A stretch of 5,109 bases of DNA, taken from Nitrospirota bacterium (lineage in GTDB: Bacteria > Nitrospirota > CAKKRA01 > 9FT-COMBO-42-15). Location: NCBI GenBank assembly GCA_016195585.1, contig JACPZJ010000089.1, positions 1-5,109 on the forward strand. The letters run 5' to 3'. The translations under genes were made by a program, and so were the position numbers. The number at the start of each line of letters is the position of its first letter. The stretch's first letter is position 1. This document shows positions 1-5,107 of the stretch, piece after piece. The notes under the pieces were generated by a model that searched no databases, was not told where the DNA came from, and saw only the letters and a program-made list of their open reading frames with translations.

Positions 1-1817
1 ATTCTGCCGGCCTCTTTTTGATTGATCAGAAGAGAGGTAATTTTAATGAACGGGTAATATTAATTGATGGTGTGTTAAAAAGAAGCGATTTGAGCGTAAT
101 AGAGAGTGCGCTCCTTGGGGGGCTTAATAAAGGGGTTATTGATATTGTGGGTTTTAAGGGAAAGGATCTAAAGAAGATAGCAGGGATATTTGGCGGCAGA
201 AAGGTCAGGTCGGCATATTTTTTGCCGCTTGTAAATGAGAACAAGAGATTTGGCCTGATGGTGTTTTTTAGCGGGAGCAGAATAAGACCCAATACCAGGG
301 ATGCTGGATTGATTTCCTACATCCCGCGAATATCCACCATCTCTATAATCAACAATGAGATATACCGCGAAAACAAGGAGATTGAGGCCAAGGAGATGCG
401 GAAGGAGTCTGAATGGAGGCGGAAGAGGCTTGAATTAGAAGAGGATGCTAAGAGGGTTCACAGCCAGCTTAACCTTGCAGAAGAAGAATTGGGGAAGGAT
501 AGGACTGAAAAGGAGAGGCTGGAAAAGAAATTGCTTGATGCAAGACAGGAGATGGAATCACAGATCAAGAAGGCAACAGACGAGCTTGCAAAGGCATATC
601 TGCAGCTTGATAACAAAGAAAAAGAATTTGGCAAAAAGGTCCTTGAGCAGCTTGCAGTAAAGGAGCTAAATCAGGCAATAGGTTTTTTGTTTGATGAAGA
701 GTTTATATTTGATCTTGTTTTAAATATCTCAGTGGGCGAATTAAAGGCCGCTGCCGGGGCAATAATGCTGCTGAATCCTGCAACTATCCGGCTTGAGACA
801 AAACAGCACCGTGGTTTTAAAGAAGACGAAAAGGACAGGCAGAGGATATTGGGCGAGACAATAGGAGGATATGTATATCAAAGGAAGGAGCCGCTCCTTG
901 CGGTTAATCTGGAGAAGGAGCCTAAGTTTATCCCAATCCCCCCCCCTACGCCCCCTCTTACAAAGGGGGGGATAGGGGGGGTGGCAGGTACATCCCTGCT
1001 TGCAGTCCCTGTTATTATTCAGAATAATGTAGTTGGCGTGATAAGTCTTTTCAATAAGGTAAACGGAGAGGTATTTAACAAGGAAGACCTTAACATACTT
1101 ACTACACTTGCAAGGCAGACAGCCACTGCAGTAGAAAATTCCCGTCTGTATGAAGGTATTGCACAGGGAAAGAGGCTCAAGAGCCTTTATGCAAAATACC
1201 TCTCTGAATCCCTGATGACTAAATTAAAACCCTCATCCAAGGAACTTGACCTTGTAGGGACAAGGCAGAAGGCTGTGGTTATTTCCCTGCAGATAAGCGG
1301 CCTTGGCCAGAGCGCGGGTGTTCTCCCAACAAACGAGGCAATCGCAATACTGAATAAATATCTTTCGTTTTTAACGGAGATCCTTTATAAATATGATGCA
1401 TTCATAGACAGATATACAGGCAATGGTTTTGTTGCTGTCTTTGGCATTCCATTCAGTAAGTCAGATGATGCAAAGAGGGCGGTTACAGCAGGGGTGGATA
1501 TGGTGATAAAATTTATAAAACAGGTGAGGGCTGAAGGGGATAATAAGATGAATGTTGGCATCTCTGTTGGCATTAGCAGCGGAGAGGTGATAATCGGCGA
1601 GATCGGAGAGGAAGGCAGCAGGATATCTACTGTAATAGGTGATGTGGTGGATTTAAGCAGCAGGCTGCAATGGATGGCCCTGCCGGCCCAGGTTCTTGTT
1701 GATGAGCCGACTTACAGGGCTGTCTCAGATATCTTTCATGCGCAAAAGACTGGTTCCATACCTGTTCAGGGTGGAAAAACAATGGACATATATGGTATAG
1801 TAAAGCTTAAGAGATAG
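1..1817 (+). CDS. GAF-coiled coil-GAF protein with degenerate class III cyclase domain (5' partial)
   Basis: The frame is open to the left edge (it reads SAGLFLID from base 3), and the first possible start, TTG at 18, has no ribosome site and falls inside a GAF-like strand, so the N-terminus lies outside the window. Numbering from that TTG: residues 1-115 look like a GAF domain; 116-217 are a highly charged coiled coil; 220-380 are a clearer GAF domain ending in ENSRLY; 385-415 are the helical lead-in typical of cyclases; 416-599 are a class III adenylate/guanylate cyclase domain (GNGFVAVFG, STVIGDVVDLSSRL). In active members an Asp stands where this protein has Gln425 and another where it has Asn469. 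The usual Lys is Arg465, the substrate Asp is Ile536 and the catalytic Asn is Asp545; only Arg549 remains. I infer a cytoplasmic sensor whose cyclase domain is probably inactive and acts as a dimer or ligand module. The ligand is unknown. A palindromic repeat is read through in the second GAF domain. It ends 35 bases before yebC and may be cotranscribed with it. Confidence 0.85.
   Translation, partial: SAGLFLIDQKRGNFNERVILIDGVLKRSDLSVIESALLGGLNKGVIDIVGFKGKDLKKIAGIFGGRKVRSAYFLPLVNENKRFGLMVFFSGSRIRPNTRDAGLISYIPRISTISIINNEIYRENKEIEAKEMRKESEWRRKRLELEEDAKRVHSQLNLAEEELGKDRTEKERLEKKLLDARQEMESQIKKATDELAKAYLQLDNKEKEFGKKVLEQLAVKELNQAIGFLFDEEFIFDLVLNISVGELKAAAGAIMLLNPATIRLETKQHRGFKEDEKDRQRILGETIGGYVYQRKEPLLAVNLEKEPKFIPIPPPTPPLTKGGIGGVAGTSLLAVPVIIQNNVVGVISLFNKVNGEVFNKEDLNILTTLARQTATAVENSRLYEGIAQGKRLKSLYAKYLSESLMTKLKPSSKELDLVGTRQKAVVISLQISGLGQSAGVLPTNEAIAILNKYLSFLTEILYKYDAFIDRYTGNGFVAVFGIPFSKSDDAKRAVTAGVDMVIKFIKQVRAEGDNKMNVGISVGISSGEVIIGEIGEEGSRISTVIGDVVDLSSRLQWMALPAQVLVDEPTYRAVSDIFHAQKTGSIPVQGGKTMDIYGIVKLKR
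938..981. repeat. C-run/G-run palindromic repeat inside the GAF coding sequence
   Basis: A run of nine C (938-946), TACG, five C, TCTTACAAA, seven G (965-971), ATA and seven G (975-981) form an imperfect inverted repeat. Bases 951-959 pair with 963-971 (one G-T pair) around a 3-base loop, and 940-946 pair with 975-981, with a small internal loop between. The repeat stays in frame and encodes roughly residues 307-321, including PPPTPPLTKGGIGG. From experience, PPLTKGG-type peptides mark a dispersed palindromic element found in several environmental bacterial lineages. The peptide falls just before the TSLLAVPV strand of the GAF domain, where a surface loop is expected. Dispersal in this genome cannot be seen from one copy. 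Confidence 0.75.
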
Positions 1818-1852
1818 ATACTCGTCTGCTGACAGGTAGGAAGGGGGATAAT

Positions 1853-2596
1853 ATGTCAGGCCATTCAAAATGGGCGACAACCAAACACAAAAAGTCTGCA
1901 ATAGATGCAAAAAGGGGCAAGATATTTACAAAGATATCAAAGGAGATTACAGTAGCAGCAAAGCTTGGCGGGGGTGATATGGATGGTAATCCGAGGCTCA
2001 GGACAGCTATTGCAAAGGCAAAGGATGCCAATATGCCTTCTGATAATATAAAGAAGGCTATAATGAAGGGCACGGGGGAGCTGCCGGGTGTTAGCTATGA
2101 AGAGACAACCTATGAAGGATATGGTCCCGGGGGAGTGGCTGTCTTGGCAGATATTATGACTGATAATAAGAACAGGACAGTGGCAGAGGTAAGAAAGATA
2201 TTTACAAGGCATGGCGGCAATATGGGCGAGGCTGGCTGTGTTGCATGGATGTTTTCCAAAAAGGGCTATATAGTTGTGGAAAGAAGCAAGGCAGATGAAG
2301 ATAGACTGATGTCCCTTGCGCTTGATGCAGGCGCAGAGGATATGAAGTCAGACAATAATAATTTTGAGATAGTAACTGTGCCAAAAGACTTTGAAAAAGT
2401 AAAAGATGTTCTAAAGCAGAATAATATTGAGATGTCTGTCTCTGAGATAACAATGGTGCCGCAGAGCTATATAAAGCTTGAGGGCAAAGGCGCAGAGCAG
2501 ATGCTGAAGCTGATGGAGGAACTGGAAGACCACGACGATGTCCAGAATGTATATGCAAACTTTGATATACCGGAGGATATAATTGCAAAGATATAA
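1853..2596 (+). CDS. yebC: YebC/PmpR/TACO1-family protein
   Basis: This is a 247-residue protein, matching the usual length of about 240-250. The N-terminal family signature MSGHSKWATTKHKK continues through DAKRGKIFTKISKEI (residues 1-32). Other conserved blocks are NPRLRTAIAKAKDANMP (46-62), YEGYGPGGVA (87-96), GGNMGEAGCVAWMF (121-134) and the C-terminal EDHDDVQNVYANFDIP (225-240). The ATG at 1853 is fixed by the signature and by a strong purine-rich ribosome site (AGGAAGGGGG, 1838-1847). Family members were long annotated as transcriptional regulators. Work on mitochondrial TACO1 and bacterial YebC points to a ribosome-associated role in translation of proline-rich stretches. Which role applies here cannot be read from the sequence. 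It lies 48 bases upstream of ruvC in the same direction, a common pairing that suggests an operon. Confidence 0.97.
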   Translation: MSGHSKWATTKHKKSAIDAKRGKIFTKISKEITVAAKLGGGDMDGNPRLRTAIAKAKDANMPSDNIKKAIMKGTGELPGVSYEETTYEGYGPGGVAVLADIMTDNKNRTVAEVRKIFTRHGGNMGEAGCVAWMFSKKGYIVVERSKADEDRLMSLALDAGAEDMKSDNNNFEIVTVPKDFEKVKDVLKQNNIEMSVSEITMVPQSYIKLEGKGAEQMLKLMEELEDHDDVQNVYANFDIPEDIIAKI

Positions 2597-2644
2597 ATGT
2601 AGTTATAAGTCGTAAGAAGTTTTAATGTTTACAATTGGAGAGCG

Positions 2645-3145
2645 ATGAGGATATTAGGAATAGACCCCGGTACAACAGTGACAGGTTATGGTATTGTTGA
2701 TGAGACAGACAGCAATCTCTTTTTTACCCGGTGCGGCGCAATCGCTGCAAAAGGGTTGAAATCATTTCCTGAGAGATTAAAGAAGATATATGACGGGCTT
2801 GAGGAAATAATATCAGAATGCAGGCCTGATGCGGCTGTTATTGAAAATCTGTTTTTGTCAAAGAATGTAAGATCTGCAATTATGATGGGCCATGCGAGGG
2901 GTGTAGCTATTCTGGCCTGTGTAAATGCAGGTATTCAGGTATATGAGTATGCGCCTATGGAGATAAAGATGGCTGTGGTTGGGTATGGCGCTGCTGAGAA
3001 GAGGCAGGTCAGGGAGATGGTGCGGCGGCTACTGAATCTTGATGAGATGCCGACTGAGTCAGAGGATGCCTCTGATGCCCTCGCAGCAGCTATATGCCAT
3101 ATACACTCGGCAAAAGTAAATGGAATAATTGCAGGGAAACGGTAG
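2645..3145 (+). CDS. ruvC: Holliday junction endonuclease RuvC
   Basis: RuvC is the dimeric, metal-dependent nuclease that cuts Holliday junctions symmetrically after branch migration by RuvAB. The protein has 166 residues, close to the usual 160-175. The four acidic catalytic residues of the RNase H-like fold are all visible: Asp7 in RILGIDPGT, Glu67 in AVIENLF, and Asp141 and Asp144 in SEDASDALAAAICH. Phe70, matching E. coli Phe69 at the junction centre, and the basic residues Lys108 and Lys119 are also kept, as is the SKNVRSAIMMGHARG stretch. The ATG at 2645 gives the standard MRILGIDPG start and follows GGAG at 2637-2640 after only four bases. It sits between yebC and ruvA, probably in one transcript. 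The stop codon lies in the loop of a short hairpin. Confidence 0.97.
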   Translation: MRILGIDPGTTVTGYGIVDETDSNLFFTRCGAIAAKGLKSFPERLKKIYDGLEEIISECRPDAAVIENLFLSKNVRSAIMMGHARGVAILACVNAGIQVYEYAPMEIKMAVVGYGAAEKRQVREMVRRLLNLDEMPTESEDASDALAAAICHIHSAKVNGIIAGKR

Positions 3146-3152
3146 TCCCTGC
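3131..3152 (+). other. Hairpin across the ruvC stop codon
   Basis: GCAGGGA (3131-3137) pairs perfectly with TCCCTGC (3146-3152), leaving an 8-base loop that contains the TAG stop codon of ruvC. It is followed by TAAAAGAT rather than a T-run, so it does not look like an intrinsic terminator. It could slow 3' decay of ruvC mRNA or be chance, since a 7-bp stem is modest. Confidence 0.4.
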
Positions 3153-3160
3153 TAAAAGAT

Positions 3161-3176
3161 TAACAATAGATTGTTA
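3161..3176. other. AT-rich perfect dyad in the ruvC-ruvA gap
   Basis: TAACAAT, two bases (AG), then ATTGTTA form a perfect 7+7 inverted repeat. The shape resembles a dimeric regulator site, but the sequence is not a known LexA box and no promoter elements are clear around it. It lies between the ruvC-end hairpin and the larger palindromic element. Its function is unknown and it may be chance. Confidence 0.35.
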
Positions 3177-3179
3177 CCT

Positions 3180-3246
3180 GTCATTCCCGTGAAACCTATA
3201 TTCCCAGCATCAAGTGCGGGGCAAGCTCTGCCTCCACAGGAATGAC
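3180..3246. repeat. GTCATTCC-bounded palindromic element
   Basis: The left end GTCATTCCCGTG (3180-3191) and right end CACAGGAATGAC (3235-3246) are inverted repeats matching at 11 of 12 positions and enclosing about 43 bases. The interior has a further small hairpin, GGCA-AGCTC-TGCC. Ends of the type GTCATTCCCG...GGAATGAC are typical of short non-coding dispersed elements seen in many bacterial genomes; this one looks like a decayed or chimeric copy. It fills half of the 133-base gap before ruvA and ends 32 bases before the ruvA start. It encodes nothing and has no T-run after it, so a terminator role is unlikely. Confidence 0.65.
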
Positions 3247-3269
3247 TAAATAGTTTGGAGAGCAGCAAT

Positions 3270-3273
3270 AGGG
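3270..3273 (+). promoter_or_regulatory. Ribosome binding site deciding the ruvA start
   Basis: AGGG lies five bases before the ATG at 3279, which gives the normal RuvA start MIALLTG. An upstream in-frame TTG at 3255 would add eight residues (MESSNRES) unlike the family, and the GGAG at 3257-3260 overlaps that TTG and is too far from the ATG. The ATG at 3279 is therefore preferred. Confidence 0.6.
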
Positions 3274-3278
3274 AAAGC

Positions 3279-3875
3279 ATGATTGCATTACTAACAGGCA
3301 GGCTGGTTTATAAATCACCGGAGTACAGCATTATTGATGTAAACGGGGTTGGATATCATGTCCTTACATCTCTTAACTCTTATTACTCTCTTCCTGAGAT
3401 TGGCAATACCCTGACTATAAATATTTATACCCATGTGCGGGAGGATGCGTTACATCTCTTTGGCTTTTGGACAAAGGAGGAGAAGGAGCTCTTTCATAAA
3501 TTGCTAAGTGTCTCAGGCATAGGCCCAAAGCTGGCCTTAACAATCCTCTCAGGAAAACCTGTAGAGGAGCTTGCAGCAGCTATTATTGAAGGTGATGTAA
3601 GGGGCCTTACAGCCATGCCCGGGATAGGCAAGAAGATCGCAGACAGATTGATTCTGGAATTAAAAGATAAGGTCCAGCACATAGCGCCAGCAACCGAGGA
3701 TAGAAAGAGGACAGAGAAGAACAGGTTGATTGATGATGCCCTTTCAGCGCTGATAAATCTCGGGTACAACAGGGCAATTGCAAAGGATGCAGTAGAGAAG
3801 ATAAGTGGAGGGGCAGGAGAGGATGTGTCAGTTGAAGGGCTGATAAGGGAGTCGTTGAAGGTGTTATCAAGGTAA
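3279..3875 (+). CDS. ruvA: Holliday junction branch migration protein RuvA
   Basis: RuvA tetramers clamp the four-way junction and load two RuvB hexamers onto opposite arms. From the ATG at 3279 the protein has 198 residues, matching the usual 190-205. Domain I is an OB fold (1-63, with IDVNGVGY at 19-26) and carries the acidic pin Glu55-Asp56 at the same positions as in E. coli. Domain II (about 64-135) holds two helix-hairpin-helix DNA-binding motifs, SVSGIGPKLALTIL (77-90) and AMPGIGKKIADRLILEL (112-128). After a charged linker (136-149), domain III (150-198, with ALSALINLGYNRAIA) is the flexible RuvB-contacting part. All landmarks are intact. The gaps of 133 bases to ruvC and 110 bases to ruvB are wide for this operon, and both are largely filled by palindromic repeats. 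Confidence 0.97.
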   Translation: MIALLTGRLVYKSPEYSIIDVNGVGYHVLTSLNSYYSLPEIGNTLTINIYTHVREDALHLFGFWTKEEKELFHKLLSVSGIGPKLALTILSGKPVEELAAAIIEGDVRGLTAMPGIGKKIADRLILELKDKVQHIAPATEDRKRTEKNRLIDDALSALINLGYNRAIAKDAVEKISGGAGEDVSVEGLIRESLKVLSR

Positions 3876-3884
3876 GCAAAAATA

Positions 3885-3960
3885 GGATTCAAGGATTCGA
3901 GGGTTCTTGTGAATGTTTTTTCTTTCACTTGAATCCTTGACCCCTAGACCCCTATAACCC
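3885..3960. repeat. Mirror-image array of degenerate 8-base units between ruvA and ruvB
   Basis: On the left lie three 8-base units, GGATTCAA, GGATTCGA and GGGTTCTT (3885-3908). After a central small hairpin (GTGAA 3909-3913 with TTCAC 3924-3928), four units run in the opposite sense: TTGAATCC, TTGACCCC, TAGACCCC and TATAACCC (3929-3960). Read on the other strand, the right units are GGATTCAA, GGGGTCAA, GGGGTCTA and GGGTTATA, so both arms belong to one degenerate octamer family. TCAAGGATTCGAG (3889-3901) pairs with 3928-3940 at 12 of 13 positions, plus one G-U. The T-run is in the loop, not after the stem, so it is not a normal + strand terminator. It ends 25 bases before ruvB and looks like a dispersed intergenic element. 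Confidence 0.65.
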
Positions 3961-3985
3961 AGTTGATTGTGATTAAGGTATTTTT

Positions 3986-5029
3986 ATGTCAGACAGATTG
4001 ATTACAACCCGCACACCTATGGACATAGGTGTGCGGGTTGACGATGAAGAAAAAAAAATAGATTCAAATCTCAGGCCATTATTGCTTGATGAGTACATTG
4101 GTCAGGAGAAGATAAAGGAGAATCTCCGTATCTTTATTGAGGCATCCAAGAAGAGGGGGGAATCGCTGGATCATCTCCTTTTTTACGGCCCACCCGGCCT
4201 CGGCAAGACCACACTCGCATATATTATTGCAAATGAATTAGGGGTGAATATAAAGACCACATCCGGGCCTGTGATAGAACATTCAGGGGATCTGGCGGCA
4301 ATATTAACCAATCTTTCCGAAAGGGACGTGCTGTTTATAGATGAGATACACCGCTTAAATCCTGCAGTGGAGGAAATACTTTATCCTGCAATGGAGGATT
4401 ATCAGCTTGATATTATCATCGGTCAGGGCCCGAGTGCAAGGTCCATAAAGCTTGATCTAAAGAGATTTACGCTTATCGGCGCAACAACGAGGGCAGGACT
4501 GCTTACTTCACCTCTGCGTGATAGATTTGGCGTAATAAACAGGATAGATTATTATGCAAACGAGGATCTGGAGAAGATTGTCCACAGGGCAGCGAGGATA
4601 CTCGGCATCCGCATTGAACCAGCAGGCGCTGCAGAAATTGCCTCCCGTTCAAGGGGAACCCCGAGGATTGCAAATAGGCTTCTGCGCAGGGTGCGGGATT
4701 TTGCAGAGGTAAAGGCAAATGGTATAATTACAAAAGAGGTTGCGAGGAATGCGCTGACAATGCTGGAGGTTGATGAGAAGGGTTTTGATCAGATGGACAG
4801 GAGGCTCCTTCTTACTATTATAAATAAGTTTGAAGGCGGGCCTGTTGGACTTGACACCCTCGCAGCAGCAGTGGGCGAGCAAAAGGATACTATAGAGGAT
4901 GTGTATGAGCCGTTTCTTATACAGTGCGGCTATTTGGACAGAACACAGAGGGGAAGGATGGCAACAGAGCTTGCTTATGTGCATTTTAATATAGAGAGAA
5001 AAAAAGAGAAGCAGGAGAGGCTGTTGTAG
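3986..5029 (+). CDS. ruvB: Holliday junction branch migration ATPase RuvB
   Basis: RuvB is the hexameric AAA+ motor that pumps DNA through the RuvA-bound junction. The protein has 347 residues; the family norm is about 330-350. Visible motifs are Walker A GPPGLGKTT (68-76), Walker B LFIDE (116-120), sensor 1 GATTRA (165-170), the arginine finger Arg178 in SPLRDRFG, sensor 2 Arg227 in GTPRIANR, and a C-terminal winged-helix DNA-binding domain (about 285-327, GPVGLDTLAAAVGE to RTQRGRMAT). The ATG at 3986 is supported by AAGG at 3975-3978 and by SDRLIT, which matches the usual N-terminal DRLI. The segment before the conserved LLDEYIGQ is about six residues longer than in E. coli and is partly encoded by a perfect hairpin (residues 7-18). 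The last dozen residues are highly charged. It is the last gene of the cluster in view and is intact. Confidence 0.98.
   Translation: MSDRLITTRTPMDIGVRVDDEEKKIDSNLRPLLLDEYIGQEKIKENLRIFIEASKKRGESLDHLLFYGPPGLGKTTLAYIIANELGVNIKTTSGPVIEHSGDLAAILTNLSERDVLFIDEIHRLNPAVEEILYPAMEDYQLDIIIGQGPSARSIKLDLKRFTLIGATTRAGLLTSPLRDRFGVINRIDYYANEDLEKIVHRAARILGIRIEPAGAAEIASRSRGTPRIANRLLRRVRDFAEVKANGIITKEVARNALTMLEVDEKGFDQMDRRLLLTIINKFEGGPVGLDTLAAAVGEQKDTIEDVYEPFLIQCGYLDRTQRGRMATELAYVHFNIERKKEKQERLL
4005..4040 (+). other. Perfect 16-bp hairpin within the start of ruvB
   Basis: Bases 4005-4020 (CAACCCGCACACCTAT) and 4025-4040 are perfect reverse complements around the 4-base loop GGAC. The hairpin starts 20 bases into the ruvB coding sequence, just past the footprint of an initiating ribosome, and spans codons 7 to 19. 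It is far longer than the chance stems elsewhere in the window. It could modulate ruvB translation or transcription, be a protein-binding dyad, or be a small palindromic insertion that kept the frame. There is no T-run after it, so it is not an intrinsic terminator. Confidence 0.8.
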
Positions 5030-5051
5030 GTGGAACATGGAGATATTGTAG

Positions 5052-5072
5052 GGCAACCCTTTAGGGTTGTTT
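5052..5072 (+). terminator. First hairpin after ruvB, possible weak terminator
   Basis: CAACCC (5054-5059) pairs with GGGTTG (5064-5069) around TTTA, extendable by G-U pairs at the base, and is followed by only three T. It may act with the stronger hairpin that follows. It shares the lead TTGTAGG with that hairpin, which suggests both come from one repeat family. Confidence 0.4.
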
Positions 5073-5082
5073 AGGCTTTTGT

Positions 5083-5107
5083 AGGCACGGTTTTAACCGT
5101 GCCTTTT
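5083..5107 (+). terminator. Likely intrinsic terminator of the ruv cluster
   Basis: AGGCACGGTT (5083-5092) pairs perfectly with AACCGTGCCT (5095-5104); sterically this is about a 9-bp stem with a TTTA loop. TTTT at 5104-5107 follows before GC. A GC-rich stem plus a short T-run directly after the last gene of a cluster fits an intrinsic terminator, although the T-run is short and cut by the window end. The hairpin may also be a dispersed repeat doing this job. Confidence 0.55.

Noticed and set aside
18..20. TTG as the true start of the GAF-cyclase gene
   Set aside because: The frame is open to the window edge, the upstream residues continue a GAF-like strand, and no ribosome site is present; the gene is cut by the window.
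445..660. + strand open frame inside the coiled-coil region
   Set aside because: It is an alternative-frame shadow of the charged coiled-coil codons, with no plausible product.
1764..1800. Promoter for yebC with TATAGT at 1795-1800
   Set aside because: The -10-like hexamer lies within coding sequence and no reasonable -35 is found at the right distance.
2202..2588. - strand open frame opposite yebC
   Set aside because: Its low-complexity Ser/Leu/Pro/Gln-rich product mirrors the yebC codons; no family match is recognised.
2597..2644. SOS (LexA) box ahead of ruvC or in the other gaps
   Set aside because: No CTGT-N8-ACAG, GAAC-N4-GTTC or GTTC-N7-GTTC site was found in the intergenic stretches by eye; regulation by damage cannot be claimed from this window.
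3255..3278. TTG start for ruvA eight codons upstream
   Set aside because: The added residues do not match RuvA, the TTG has no ribosome site before it, and the ATG at 3279 gives the standard start with AGGG well placed.
3494..3928. Long - strand open frame opposite ruvA
   Set aside because: It lies almost wholly antisense to an unmistakable ruvA, its product has no recognisable domain, and it crosses the octamer repeat.
3889..3940. Intrinsic terminator after ruvA
   Set aside because: The T-run sits in the loop of the stem rather than after it on the + strand, so continued transcription into ruvB is more likely.
4649..5056. - strand open frame opposite the ruvB end
   Set aside because: It is antisense to the conserved RuvB winged-helix region and its product looks like a random composition.
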